Assembly (NCBI GenBank): GCA_016861185.1
Contig: BOKW01000002.1
Coordinates: 186,001 to 250,000 of the forward strand
Origin: Betaproteobacteria bacterium
Lineage (GTDB): Bacteria > Pseudomonadota > Gammaproteobacteria > Burkholderiales > Burkholderiaceae_F
Length of the DNA stretch: 64,000 nucleotides
Direction of reading: 5' to 3'
Shown: positions 15,508 to 24,901 of the stretch, piece after piece
How the letters are laid out: each line of letters begins with the position of its first letter
Position numbering within the stretch: the stretch's first letter is position 1
Translations under genes and position numbers: made by a program
Notes under the pieces: model-generated
What the model was told of the DNA's origin: nothing
Databases searched by the model: none
What the model saw: only the letters and a program-made list of their open reading frames with translations

Positions 15508-17007
15508 ATGCCGCCCCGTCTGTCGCTGAAGAACATCAGCAAACGCTACCCCGCGGTGCTCGCCAACGACGCGGTCTCGCTCGAGGTCGCGGCCGGCGAG
15601 ATCCACGCGGTGCTCGGCGAAAACGGCGCCGGCAAGAGCACGCTGATGAAGATCGTCGCGGGCGAGGTGCAGCCGGACGCCGGCGAAATCGCCTTCGACG
15701 GCCGCGCGGTGAGGATCGACGACCCGCAGGCGGCGCGGGCGCTCGGCATCGCGATGGTGCACCAGCATTTCGCACTGTTCGACACGCTGACCGCGGCGGA
15801 GAACATCGCGCTCGGCCTGCCGACCGCGCCGTCGCCGGCCGAGCTGCAGCGCGATCTCGGCGAGACCGCCGCGCGCTACGGGTTGGCGATCGACGCGCAG
15901 CGCCGGGTGCACGACCTGTCGACCGGCGAACGCCAGCGCGTCGAAATCCTGCGCGCGCTGCTGGCGCGGCCGCGGCTTCTGATCATGGACGAGCCGACTT
16001 CGGTGCTGACGCCGCAGGCGGTCGACGCGCTGTTCGCCACACTGCGCAGCCTCGCTGCCGACGGCCTGGCGGTCCTTTTCATCAGCCACAAGCTCGACGA
16101 GATCCGACGGCTGGCCGATCGCTGCACGGTGATGCGCGCCGGCCGCGTCGTCGCCACGGTCGATCCGAAGCGCGAGAGCGAAGCGAGCCTCGCGCGGCTG
16201 ATGATCGGCGCCGAGCCGCCGCAGATCGCCGCGCACGACACGCCGCCGGGTCCGCCGCGCCTGGTCGTCGACGGTTTGCGCCTGGGGAGCGAAGAGGGCG
16301 CGCCGCTCGCCTTCGCGCTGCACGCCGGCGAAATCGTCGGCATCGCCGGCATCTCGGGCAACGGCCAGCGCGCGCTCGTGGCGGCGCTCGCCGGCGAAGC
16401 GCAGGTCCAAGCTGACGCGCTGTCGCTCGACGGCCGCTCGCTGCGCGGCCTCGGTCCGCGCGAGCGGCGCGCACTCGGACTGCGCTACGTGCCCGAGGAA
16501 AGGCTGCGGCACGGCGCAGTGCCCGAGCTGACGCTCGCGGAGAACGCGCTGCTGACCGGCGATGCCCTGCATCGGCGCGGTTTCATCCGGCCGGCCGCGA
16601 TGCGCGACTTCGCGCGACGCGTGATCGAGCGCTTCGACGTGCGCTGTCCCGGCTCCGAAGCGGCCGCCGCGAGCCTGTCGGGCGGCAATCTGCAGAAGTT
16701 CATCGTCGGGCGCGAGATCGAAAGCGCGCCGCGCGTGCTGATCGTCGACCAGCCGACCTGGGGTGTGGACGTCGGCGCGGCCGGCGCCATCCGCAACGCG
16801 CTGATCGCGCTGCGCGCTCAGGGCTGCGCGATCCTCGTCGTGTCCGAAGAGCTCGATGAGTTGTTCGAGATCTGCGACCGCATCATGGTGATGGCGCGCG
16901 GTCGGCTTTCGCCCGCGGTGCCGGCGCGTTCGGTGTCGGTCGAGGCGATCGGCCGCTGGATGTCCGGCCTGTGGGATGCCGACGCGGCCGCCGGAGGCGC
17001 GCGATGA
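15508..17007 (+). CDS. Nucleoside ABC transporter, duplicated ATP-binding subunit
   Basis: A 499-residue protein with two ABC domains. The first (about 5-235) has Walker A GENGAGKST, signature LSTGERQRVEI and Walker B LLIMDEPTS. The second (about 255-490) keeps signature LSGGNLQKFIVG but its P-loop reads GISGNGQRA, the degenerate form common in this transporter class. It belongs to the sugar/nucleoside group that pairs with BMP-family binding proteins (YufO/NupA type). The downstream permease starts in its stop codon (ATGA overlap). Together with the two permeases and the BMP lipoprotein it should import purine nucleosides or bases. Confidence 0.92.
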   Translation: MPPRLSLKNISKRYPAVLANDAVSLEVAAGEIHAVLGENGAGKSTLMKIVAGEVQPDAGEIAFDGRAVRIDDPQAARALGIAMVHQHFALFDTLTAAENIALGLPTAPSPAELQRDLGETAARYGLAIDAQRRVHDLSTGERQRVEILRALLARPRLLIMDEPTSVLTPQAVDALFATLRSLAADGLAVLFISHKLDEIRRLADRCTVMRAGRVVATVDPKRESEASLARLMIGAEPPQIAAHDTPPGPPRLVVDGLRLGSEEGAPLAFALHAGEIVGIAGISGNGQRALVAALAGEAQVQADALSLDGRSLRGLGPRERRALGLRYVPEERLRHGAVPELTLAENALLTGDALHRRGFIRPAAMRDFARRVIERFDVRCPGSEAAAASLSGGNLQKFIVGREIESAPRVLIVDQPTWGVDVGAAGAIRNALIALRAQGCAILVVSEELDELFEICDRIMVMARGRLSPAVPARSVSVEAIGRWMSGLWDADAAAGGAR

Positions 17008-18083
17008 CGCTGCCGTTCGCGCTGGTGCCGCGCGCCGCGCCTTCGCAGGTCGCCGTCTGGCTGTCGCCGCTGGTGGCGCTCGCCGCAACCGTGGCGTGCG
17101 GCATGCTGCTGTTCGGACTGCTGGGCAGGAGTCCGTGGCAGGCGGTCGCCGTGTTCTTCGTCGAGCCGCTCGTTTCGCTGCGCGGCTGGGGCGAAGTGGG
17201 GCTGAAGGCCACGCCGCTCGTGCTCTGCGCGGTCGGACTGGCGCTGTGCTTCCGCGCGAACGTCTGGAACATCGGCGCCGAAGGGCAGTTGATCGCGGGC
17301 GCGATCGCCGGCGGCGGCGTGGCCTTGCTGGCGACCAAGGACTCGGGCGGCGCGCTCGTCGGCGCGGTGATCATCGCGGCCGGCGCGGGCGGCATGGCAT
17401 GGGCCGCGCTCACCGCGTGGCTGCGCGATCGCTTTCACGCCAACGAGATCCTCGTCAGCCTGATGCTCGTGTATGTCGCTCAGCTTCTGCTGAGCCATCT
17501 GGTGCACGGTCCATGGAAGGACCCGGCCGGCTTCGGGTTTCCGCAGAGCCAGCTCTTCGAGCGGGCGGCGCGCATGCCGATCCTGTTTGCGGGGACGCGG
17601 CTGCATCTCGGTTTTGCGCTCGCGCTGATCGCGGCCGCTGCGGCGTGGCTGCTGCTCGCTCGCGGTTTCATCGGCTTCCAGTTGCGCGTCGCGGGGCTGG
17701 CGCCGCAGGCGGCGCGCTACGCCGGGTTCTCCGAGAGGCGCATCCTGTGGACCGCGTTGCTCGCGTCGGGTGCGCTCGCGGGCATCGCCGGCGGCGCTGA
17801 AGCCGCCGGACCGGTCGGGCAGCTCACGCCATCGATTTCGCCGGGCTACGGATTCGCGGCCATCATCGTGGCCTTCGTCGGGCGGCTGCATCCGCTGGGC
17901 ATCGTCGGCGCGGCCTTCGTGATGGCGCTGTTCTACATCGGCGGCGAACTGGCGCAGTCGCGGCTCGGCCTGCCGTCGTCGCTGACCGGCGTTTACCAGG
18001 GGCTGCTGCTGCTGTTCCTGCTCGCCTGCGACACCTTCGTCCACCATCGGCTGCGCTGGCGGCGCGCCGCGGCGGTTGGCTAA
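17004..18083 (+). CDS. Nucleoside ABC transporter permease (first)
   Basis: A 359-residue integral membrane protein of the BPD_transp_2 type (YufP/NupB-like), with roughly eight to ten hydrophobic segments and the family segments FRANVWNIGAEGQLIAGA and FHANEILVSLML. The ATG at 17004 overlaps the previous stop by four bases and the next permease starts at its own stop codon (TAATG), so all three are translationally coupled. It forms the transmembrane path with the second permease. Substrate specificity, purine nucleosides or bases, is inferred from the adjacent guanine deaminase. Confidence 0.92.
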   Translation: MTLPFALVPRAAPSQVAVWLSPLVALAATVACGMLLFGLLGRSPWQAVAVFFVEPLVSLRGWGEVGLKATPLVLCAVGLALCFRANVWNIGAEGQLIAGAIAGGGVALLATKDSGGALVGAVIIAAGAGGMAWAALTAWLRDRFHANEILVSLMLVYVAQLLLSHLVHGPWKDPAGFGFPQSQLFERAARMPILFAGTRLHLGFALALIAAAAAWLLLARGFIGFQLRVAGLAPQAARYAGFSERRILWTALLASGALAGIAGGAEAAGPVGQLTPSISPGYGFAAIIVAFVGRLHPLGIVGAAFVMALFYIGGELAQSRLGLPSSLTGVYQGLLLLFLLACDTFVHHRLRWRRAAAVG

Positions 18084-19003
18084 TGGACGCGCTGCCGCTG
18101 CTCGTCGCCGCGACGCTGAACGCCGGCACGCCGCTGCTGGTGGCTGCGCTGGGCATCGTCGTCGCCGAGCGCAGCGGCGTGGTCAACCTCGGCATCGAAG
18201 GCGTGATGCTGGTCGCCGCGATCGTCGCCTTTGCGGTGACCCACGCGACGCACTCGTACGCGCTCGGCTTCGCGGCGGGCGCGCTCGCCGGCGCCTTGCT
18301 CGCGGTTGCCTTCGCGCTCTTTGCGATCGGCCTGCACACGAACCAGTACGCGACGGGGCTCGCGCTCGCGCTGTTCGGCGCGGGCCTGTCGGCGTTCATC
18401 GGGCTGCCGTACTCGGGCGAAAGCCTGCCCGCGCGCGCGGCGGACGGCATCGCCGGGTTGCGCGAGTGGCCCGTGCTCGGTGCGATGCTCTTCTCGCACC
18501 ATGCGCTCGTCTACGCCTCGTGGGCGCTGGTGGCCGCGGTCGCGTGGTTCCTTTACCGGACGCGCTGGGGGCTCGTGCTGCGCGCGGTCGGCGAATCGCC
18601 TGAAGCCGCGCACGCGCTCGGCTATCCGGTGCGCGCGATCCGCGTGGCTGCGCTCGCGTTCGGCGGCGCCTGCGCGGGACTGGCCGGCGCATACCTGTCG
18701 ACGATCTACACGCCGCTGTGGGCCGAAGGCATGGTCGCGGGACGCGGCTGGATCGCGTTGGCGCTGGTGGTATTCGCGACCTGGCGGCCGGCGCGCGTCG
18801 TCGCCGGCGCGTACCTCTTCGGCGGCGTCACGATGCTGCAGCTTCACCTGCAGGGCGAGGGGGTGCAGATTCCGTCGCAGATCATGTCGATGGCCCCCTA
18901 TCTGGCCACGATCGTCGTGCTGGCGCTGATCTCGCGCAATCCGCGCTGGATCCGGCTGAACATGCCGGCTTCGCTTGGCAAGCCGTTCAATCCGAACGCG
19001 TAG
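18083..19003 (+). CDS. Nucleoside ABC transporter permease (second)
   Basis: A 306-residue membrane protein of the same permease family (YufQ/NupC-like), with VAERSGVVNLGIEGVMLVAA near the start and GLVLRAVGESPEAAHALGYPV in the cytoplasmic coupling region. About eight transmembrane helices are visible. Its start overlaps the stop of the first permease. It completes the heterodimeric channel. The BMP binding protein begins 79 bases downstream, after a short leader. Confidence 0.92.
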   Translation: MDALPLLVAATLNAGTPLLVAALGIVVAERSGVVNLGIEGVMLVAAIVAFAVTHATHSYALGFAAGALAGALLAVAFALFAIGLHTNQYATGLALALFGAGLSAFIGLPYSGESLPARAADGIAGLREWPVLGAMLFSHHALVYASWALVAAVAWFLYRTRWGLVLRAVGESPEAAHALGYPVRAIRVAALAFGGACAGLAGAYLSTIYTPLWAEGMVAGRGWIALALVVFATWRPARVVAGAYLFGGVTMLQLHLQGEGVQIPSQIMSMAPYLATIVVLALISRNPRWIRLNMPASLGKPFNPNA

Positions 19004-19081
19004 CGCGTGCGCGCGGCTCGCTAGAATGCGCCGCTCGCGCGCGACCCGCGCGCCACTTCCCCGTTCACGGAGATACGCCTG

Positions 19082-20209
19082 ATGAAGCCGTCGTCCCGAC
19101 TGATCGCCGCGGCGGCCGCGGCGCTGCTCGCTGCCGCGTGCGGCAGGCAGGAACCGCCCGCGCCCAAAGCCGAAGCCAGGAAGGAGGAGCCGAAGAAGGC
19201 CGAACCGCTGAAGGTCGGCTTCGTCTACGTGAGCCCGGTCGGCGACGCCGGCTGGACCTCGCAGCATGACGCCGGCCGCAAGGAGATGGAACAGGCGCTT
19301 GCGGGCAAGGTCGTCACGACCTTCGTCGAGAAGGTCCCCGAGGGGGCGGACGCCGAGCGCGTGATCCGCGATCTGGCCGCGCAGGGCAACAGGCTGATCT
19401 TCACGACTTCGTTCGGTTTCATGAACCCGACGATCAAGGTCGCCGAGGAATTCCCCGCCGTGAAGTTCGAGCACGCGACCGGCTACAAGAGCGCGGCCAA
19501 CGTCGGTACCTACAACATCCGCTTCTACGAAGGGCGTTATCTCGCCGGCATCGTCGCCGGCAGGATGACCAAGACCAACACGCTGGGCTATGTCGCCGCG
19601 TTTCCGATCCCCGAGGTCCTGCAGGGCATCAACGCGTTCACGCTCGGCGCGCGCAGCGTCAATCCGAAGATGCAGGTGCGCGTGATCTGGGTGAATTCGT
19701 GGTACGACCCGGGCAAGGAGCGCGACGCCGCCAACACCCTGATCGGGCAAGGGGCGGACGTGCTGACGCACCACACGGATTCGACCGCGGTGGTCGCCGC
19801 GGCCGAGGAGAAGGGCAAGATGGCGGTCGCCTACCACTCGAACATGGCGAAGTTCGGGCCGAAGGCACAGATCGCGGCCGTCTCGCACCACTGGGGCGCG
19901 TACTACACGAGGGTCGCGCAGAGCGTGCTGGACGGGACGTGGAAGCCTTCGAACATCTGGGGCGGCATGAAGGACGGCATGATCAAGCTCGAAGCGATCG
20001 GCCCCTCGGTGCCGAAGGAGGTCGTCGATCTGGTCAAGGCGAAGGAGGCCGACATCGTCGCCGGCAAGTTCCATCCGTTCACGGGACCGATCAGGACCAA
20101 TACCGGCAAGGAAGTCATCGCCACCGGCCATCTGAGCGACGAGCAGCTCGGCAAGATGGACTTCTACGTCGAGGGCGTGGTCGGCAAGGTGCCGGCCGGC
20201 GGCAGTTGA
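19082..20209 (+). CDS. BMP-family substrate-binding lipoprotein
   Basis: A 375-residue lipoprotein of the Med/BMP (basic membrane protein) family, with a lipobox LLAAAC and a charged linker rich in Pro, Ala, Lys and Glu (about 22-42). The binding domain has FVYVSPVGDAGWTSQHDAGR and FEHATGYKSAANVGTYNIRFYEGRYLAG, typical for this family. BMP proteins bind nucleosides or purine bases in the periplasm for the ABC transporter encoded just upstream. The Ala-rich signal peptide and start ATG at 19082 are clear. Guanine deaminase follows after a repeat region. Confidence 0.94.
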   Translation: MKPSSRLIAAAAAALLAAACGRQEPPAPKAEARKEEPKKAEPLKVGFVYVSPVGDAGWTSQHDAGRKEMEQALAGKVVTTFVEKVPEGADAERVIRDLAAQGNRLIFTTSFGFMNPTIKVAEEFPAVKFEHATGYKSAANVGTYNIRFYEGRYLAGIVAGRMTKTNTLGYVAAFPIPEVLQGINAFTLGARSVNPKMQVRVIWVNSWYDPGKERDAANTLIGQGADVLTHHTDSTAVVAAAEEKGKMAVAYHSNMAKFGPKAQIAAVSHHWGAYYTRVAQSVLDGTWKPSNIWGGMKDGMIKLEAIGPSVPKEVVDLVKAKEADIVAGKFHPFTGPIRTNTGKEVIATGHLSDEQLGKMDFYVEGVVGKVPAGGS

Positions 20210-20221
20210 GCGATACCGAAT

Positions 20222-20317
20222 CCCTCTCCCCGGACACGGGGAGAGGGTAGGGCGAGGGGTGTCGCGGCTGGCCGGATCCCCTCACCCCGGCCCTCTTCCC
20301 GACAAGCGGGGAGAGGG
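20222..20317. repeat. Pair of REP-like palindromes in opposite orientation
   Basis: The first unit is an 11-bp stem CCCTCTCCCCG (20222-20232)/20237-20247 followed by a GAGGGGTG tail; the second, inverted, unit starts with CCCCTCACCCC (near 20279) and ends with CGGGGAGAGGG at about 20317. Such extragenic palindromes are scattered in many Burkholderiales and Xanthomonas-type genomes. A related shorter sequence lies at about 21692-21720. Confidence 0.75.
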
Positions 20318-20339
20318 AACTGGTCGACCCCTTACTCTC

Positions 20340-21647
20340 ATGCCCCGCACCGCGCTGCGCGCCACGCTGTTCGATTTCGCCGACGATCCGCTGCGCTCGG
20401 AGCACGCGGCGCGCGTGATCGAGGACGGTCTGCTGCTGATCGACGGCGGCCGCATCGCCGCACGCGGCGAGTTCGCAGCCCTGCGCGACGCGCTCGACGC
20501 CGACGACGAGCTGCTCGACCTGACCGGCTGCATCGTCGCGCCCGGTTTCATCGACACGCACATCCATCTGCCGCAGGTCGACGTGATCGCTTCGCCCGCG
20601 CCGGGACTGCTCGAGTGGCTCGAGCGGCACACGTTTCCGGTCGAGGCCGGCTATGCCGATCCCGCGGTCGCCGCGGAAGCCGCGCGCTTCTTCCTGGACG
20701 AGCTGGCCCGCCACGGCACGACGAGCGCCTGCGTGTTCGGCACCGTGCACGCCGCCTCCGTCGACGCGTTGTTCGCACAGGCGCTCGCGCGCGACGTGCG
20801 GCTCGTCGCCGGCAAGTGCCTGATGGACCGCAACTGCCCCGAGCCGCTTCGCGACACGGCCGAGGGCGGCGTGCGCGACAGCGCCGATCTGGCCGCGCGC
20901 TGGCACGGCCAGGGCCGGCTCGGCTATGCGATCACGCCGCGCTTTGCCGCGACTTCGACGCCGGCCCAGCTCGCGCTCGCCGGCGAGCTCGCGCGCGCGC
21001 GGCCGGACCTGTACATCCAGAGCCATGTGGCCGAAAGCCTCGACGAGGTGCGCTGGATCGCGGAGTTGTTTCCCGATGCGCGCAGTTATCTCGACGTGTA
21101 CGACCGCGTCGGCCTGCTGCGCGAACGCGCGGTCTACGCGCATTGCATCCACCTCGACCGCGACGACCGGCACCGGATGGCCGCGAGCGGCGCGCTCGCC
21201 GCGGTCTGTCCGACGTCGAATCTCTTCCTCGGCAGCGGGCTGTTCGACTTCGCGCTGTCGCTCGCGGCCGGCATGCGGCTTGCGCTCGCGACCGACGTCG
21301 GCGGCGGCCAGTCGTTCTCGATGTTCGCGACGATGCGCAGCGCGCACGAAGTGGCGCGTCTGAAAGGCGTCTCGCTCGGTGCGCTGCAGCTCTGGTACTG
21401 GGCCACCCGCGGTGCGGCGGAGTCGCTCGGCTGGGGCGGACGCGTCGGCACGCTGGAACCCGGCGCCGAAGCCGATGTCATCGTGCTGGATCCGCGCGCC
21501 ACACCGCTGCTGGCGCGGCGGACCGAACGCGCACAGAGCTTCGAGGAACTGCTGTTCGCGCTGATCGTGCTCGGCGACGACCGCGTCGTGCGCGAGACCT
21601 ACGTCGCCGGGCGGCCGAGCAGGCCGAAGGCGTACCCCTTCGAATGA
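20340..21647 (+). CDS. guaD: Guanine deaminase
   Basis: A 435-residue amidohydrolase that turns guanine into xanthine and ammonia. Zinc-binding segments are present: DTHIHLPQ (HxH), SHVAES and YAHCIHL with the following CPTSNLFLGSG, and TDVGGGQSFSM near 320. The family hallmark EWLERHTFPVE (about 100) is complete. The ATG at 20340 is favoured because the upstream frame runs through the REP repeat. Beside a BMP-type ABC transporter, this suggests a purine uptake and salvage or catabolism unit. Confidence 0.95.
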   Translation: MPRTALRATLFDFADDPLRSEHAARVIEDGLLLIDGGRIAARGEFAALRDALDADDELLDLTGCIVAPGFIDTHIHLPQVDVIASPAPGLLEWLERHTFPVEAGYADPAVAAEAARFFLDELARHGTTSACVFGTVHAASVDALFAQALARDVRLVAGKCLMDRNCPEPLRDTAEGGVRDSADLAARWHGQGRLGYAITPRFAATSTPAQLALAGELARARPDLYIQSHVAESLDEVRWIAELFPDARSYLDVYDRVGLLRERAVYAHCIHLDRDDRHRMAASGALAAVCPTSNLFLGSGLFDFALSLAAGMRLALATDVGGGQSFSMFATMRSAHEVARLKGVSLGALQLWYWATRGAAESLGWGGRVGTLEPGAEADVIVLDPRATPLLARRTERAQSFEELLFALIVLGDDRVVRETYVAGRPSRPKAYPFE

Positions 21648-21740
21648 GGGCGCCATCGCCAACCGTTGCCCGCGCAGCGGTCGGCGACAATCCCCCCTCT
21701 CCCCGCTGGCCGAGGAGAGGAAACTTGTACTCTGCGGGCC

Positions 21741-24248
21741 ATGACTTTCCGACATCTGCTCGTCCAAGCTCTTCGCATGACCGCGCGCGACTGGCGCGCC
21801 GGTGAACTGCGCCTGCTGGCCGCAGCGCTGGTCGTCGCGGTCGCGGCGGTGACGAGCGTCGGTTTCTTCGTCGACCGCATCCGCCTCGGGCTGGAGCGCG
21901 ACGCCACGCAACTACTCGGCGCCGACCTGGTGCTGAACTCCGACGTGCCGATCGGCGAGAGCGTGCGACAGCGTGCGCGCGCCGGCGCACTGGCGGTGGC
22001 CGATACCGTCACCTTCCCGAGCATGGCGATCGCCGAGGCCAATGCCGAAAACAATGCGCTCGCCGCCGTCAAGGCGGTGTCGCCTGGCTATCCGCTGCGC
22101 GGCGCGCTGCGCGTGCAGGACCGAGCGGGTGCGCCGGACGAGCCGGCGCGCGACGTTCCTGCGCCCGGTACCGTCTGGGTCGACCCGCAGGCGCTCAACG
22201 CGCTGCGCATCGGGCCGGGCGAGACGCTGCGGCTCGGCGACAAGAGCTTCGTCGTCGCCAAGCTGATCGCGGTCGAACCCGACCGCGGCGCGCAGTTCAT
22301 CAACTTCGCGCCGCGCGTGCTGCTGAACCTGGCCGATCTTCCGGCCACGCAACTGATCCAGCCGGGCAGCCGCGTGTCGTACCGGTTGCTCGTGGCAGGC
22401 GAGCCGCCCGCGGTGCGCGCCTTCGCCGCCTGGCTCGGCGAAAACCTCGGCCGCGGCCAGCGCATCGAATCGCTCGAAGGCGGCCGCCCCGAGATGCAGC
22501 GCACGCTCGAGCGAGCGCAGCGCTTTCTCGCGCTGGTCGCGCTGTTGGCGGCGATGATTGCCGCGGTGGCGGTGGCGGCGGCGGCGCGTCGCTTTTCGCT
22601 GCGGCACCTCGATTCGTGCGCGATGATGCGCTGCCTCGGCGTCGTACAGCGGGACATCTTCCGGCTGTTCGCAATCGAGTTCGTCTGCATCGGGATCGCC
22701 GCCTGCGTCGTCGGCATGGCGGCGGGCTACGTCTTCCACTTCGTGCTGATCGAAGTGCTGCGCGAACTGATCCAGACGACTTTGCCGCAACCCTCGTTGC
22801 TGCCCGCGTGGCAGGGCGGTGCGGTGGGGCTCGTGCTGCTGCTCGGCTTCGCGCTGCCGCCGCTTGCGCAACTGCGCGCGGTGCCGCCGCTGCGCGTGCT
22901 GCGCAAGGACATCGGGCTGCCGACCGGACGCGTTGCGCTCGGCTACCTCGCGGGCTTCGCCGGCTTCTTCGCATTGCTGCTGTGGTCGTCGAACGACCTG
23001 CGCATCGGCGGCATGACCGCGGGCGGCTTCGCGCTCGGCGTCGTTTTCTTCGCCGGTACGGCCTGGCTCGTGTTGAAGGGGCTCGCACCGCTGCGCGCGA
23101 TGACCGGCCGGCTCGGCATCTCGTGGCGCTTCGCGGTCGCCGCCGTGCAGCGCCGGCCGGTCGCTACCGTCGTGCAACTCGTCGCGCTCGCGGTCGGGCT
23201 GATGGCGCTGCTGCTGCTGACGGTCACGCGCACCGATCTGGTCGACGCGTGGCGCAAGGCGGCGCCGCCGGATGCGCCCAACCGCTTCGTCATCAACATC
23301 CAGCCGGACCAGGTCGAGCCGATCGCGCAACGCCTGCGGCAGGCCGGGCTGGGCGACGCGACGCTGTACCCGATGATCCGCGGCCGGCTGATCGCGAGGA
23401 ACGGCCAGCCGCTGGGGCCGGAGAACTTCGCGAGCGAACGCGCGCAGCGGCTGGTCGACCGGGAGTTCAACCTGTCGTACGCGGACGAAGCGCCGTCGCA
23501 CAACCGCCTCGTCGCCGGCCGCTGGTTCGCGCCCGATGCGCACGAGCTGTCGATCGAGGACGGCATCGCCAACACGCTCGGCATCGCGCTCGGCGACATG
23601 CTGACCTTCGACATCGCCGGCAACCGCGTCGACGCGCGCGTCAGCAGCCTGCGCAAGGTCAACTGGGACTCGATGCGTGCGAACTTCTTCGTGATCATGC
23701 CGAGTGGCTTGCTGGCGAACCAGCCGAAGAGCTATATCACGGCGTTCCATCTGCCGCCCGACAAGAGTGCGTTCACTGCGGACCTGGTGCGCGACTATCC
23801 GAACGTCACCGTCGTCGACACCAGCGCGGTGTTCCGCCAGGTGCAGGCGGTGCTCGACCAGGTGATCGCCGCGGTGGAGTTCCTGTTCGTCTTCACGCTG
23901 GTCGCCGGCGTGCTGGTGCTGTACGCGGCGCTCGCCAGCAGCCACGACGAACGCGTGCGCGAGGCGGGGCTGCTGCGCGCGCTCGGCGCGTCGCGCAAGC
24001 AGCTTTCCAACGCGCAGGTGGCCGAGATGATCTGCCTCGGCGGGCTGGCCGGGCTGCTCGCCGCGCTCGGCGCCGCGGCCATCGGCTGGGCGCTCGCGAA
24101 GTTCGCGTTCGAGTTCGACTACGTCGTCACGCCGTGGGTGTTCGTGCTCGGCATCGGCGGCGGAGCGCTGTGCGCGTTGGTGGGCGGCTGGATCGGACTG
24201 CGCGGCGTGCTGAAGACGCCGCCGTTGACGACGTTGCGGGAGGCGTGA
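21741..24248 (+). CDS. FtsX-like ABC transporter permease (YbbP type)
   Basis: A large 835-residue membrane protein. An N-terminal helix (about 20-40) and periplasmic domain precede a first FtsX core (about 255-400), a middle membrane bundle (about 410-500), a second periplasmic domain and the C-terminal FtsX core (about 710-830, with GLLRALGASRKQLSNAQ). This arrangement matches YbbP, which usually pairs with the ATPase YbbA; no ATPase gene is adjacent here. These systems belong to the MacB/LolCDE superfamily; the cargo of YbbAP is not firmly known. The ATG at 21741 was selected since earlier starts read into repeat sequence. Confidence 0.9.
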   Translation: MTFRHLLVQALRMTARDWRAGELRLLAAALVVAVAAVTSVGFFVDRIRLGLERDATQLLGADLVLNSDVPIGESVRQRARAGALAVADTVTFPSMAIAEANAENNALAAVKAVSPGYPLRGALRVQDRAGAPDEPARDVPAPGTVWVDPQALNALRIGPGETLRLGDKSFVVAKLIAVEPDRGAQFINFAPRVLLNLADLPATQLIQPGSRVSYRLLVAGEPPAVRAFAAWLGENLGRGQRIESLEGGRPEMQRTLERAQRFLALVALLAAMIAAVAVAAAARRFSLRHLDSCAMMRCLGVVQRDIFRLFAIEFVCIGIAACVVGMAAGYVFHFVLIEVLRELIQTTLPQPSLLPAWQGGAVGLVLLLGFALPPLAQLRAVPPLRVLRKDIGLPTGRVALGYLAGFAGFFALLLWSSNDLRIGGMTAGGFALGVVFFAGTAWLVLKGLAPLRAMTGRLGISWRFAVAAVQRRPVATVVQLVALAVGLMALLLLTVTRTDLVDAWRKAAPPDAPNRFVINIQPDQVEPIAQRLRQAGLGDATLYPMIRGRLIARNGQPLGPENFASERAQRLVDREFNLSYADEAPSHNRLVAGRWFAPDAHELSIEDGIANTLGIALGDMLTFDIAGNRVDARVSSLRKVNWDSMRANFFVIMPSGLLANQPKSYITAFHLPPDKSAFTADLVRDYPNVTVVDTSAVFRQVQAVLDQVIAAVEFLFVFTLVAGVLVLYAALASSHDERVREAGLLRALGASRKQLSNAQVAEMICLGGLAGLLAALGAAAIGWALAKFAFEFDYVVTPWVFVLGIGGGALCALVGGWIGLRGVLKTPPLTTLREA

Positions 24249-24397
24249 AATCCCCCCGCGCGCTGCGCGCGCGGCCCCCTTTGCGAAAGGGGGCTGGAAA
24301 TCCCCCGCGCGCTGGGCGCTGCCCCCTTTTCCAAAGGGGACTGAAGATGGTCCCGGTGCAGGAACCCCCCTTTGAAAAAGGGGGCAGGGGGGATTTC
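24247..24397. mobile_element. MITE-like repeat element with 11-bp inverted ends
   Basis: The 151-base stretch begins GAAATCCCCCC (24247-24257) and ends with its exact complement (24387-24397). Inside are three perfect hairpins of the form CCCCCTTT-N3-AAAGGGGG (stems of 9, 7 and 8 bp at 24274-24294, 24323-24339 and 24366-24384). The first two lie in tandem, the third is inverted. Its first two bases overlap the stop codon of the upstream permease. No transposase is encoded. Confidence 0.7.
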
Positions 24398-24446
24398 TGG
24401 ATCCAAGCAAAAAGTCATCGCACTTCCACGAGCAAAACAGATCACG

Positions 24447-24866
24447 ATGTCCGTCCCCAACCCCACCGAATCCGTACAACGCGCCGAAGACACGCCGTAC
24501 GCCAGGCTCGGCGGCGATGCCGGTGTGCGTGCGCTAGTCGATCGCTTCTACGACCTGATGGATTTCGAACCCGCGTACGCGGCGCTGCGCCGCGTGCACG
24601 GCAACGACCTCGCGCACGCGCGCGACAAGCTGTACTGGTTCCTGAGCGGCTGGCTCGGCGGGCCGAACCTGTACATCGAGCGCTTCGGCCACCCGGCCCT
24701 GCGCGCGCGCCACCTGCCGTTTGCGATCGGCACCGTCGAACGCGATCAGTGGGTCGCGTGCATGGCGCAGGCGATGCGCGAGCTGGATGTAGACGCGGAC
24801 CTGCAGGCGCAGCTCGCGCAGGCGTTTTTTCGCACCGCCGACTGGATGCGCAATCGAGCCGACTGA
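24447..24866 (+). CDS. Group II truncated hemoglobin
   Basis: A 139-residue globin of the TrHbO type. Y35 (B10) in DRFYDLM, the proximal haem ligand H89 in GHPALRARHLPF and W102 (G8) in VERDQWVACM give the group II signature. Such proteins bind oxygen or nitric oxide, and usually help with NO or peroxide detoxification or oxygen handling. The ATG at 24447 follows the MITE-like repeat by 49 bases; the frame extends further upstream but only through repeat sequence. It is followed by rmuC, to which it has no known link. Confidence 0.93.
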   Translation: MSVPNPTESVQRAEDTPYARLGGDAGVRALVDRFYDLMDFEPAYAALRRVHGNDLAHARDKLYWFLSGWLGGPNLYIERFGHPALRARHLPFAIGTVERDQWVACMAQAMRELDVDADLQAQLAQAFFRTADWMRNRAD

Positions 24867-24901
24867 CGCGCCTCTATGATCGCAGGCGGGAGGTCCCGAT
24901 C

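Noticed and set aside
21912-24479. 855-codon open frame opposite the FtsX-like permease
   Set aside because: Antisense shadow of a clear membrane protein gene; very high Arg and Ala content and no ribosome site.
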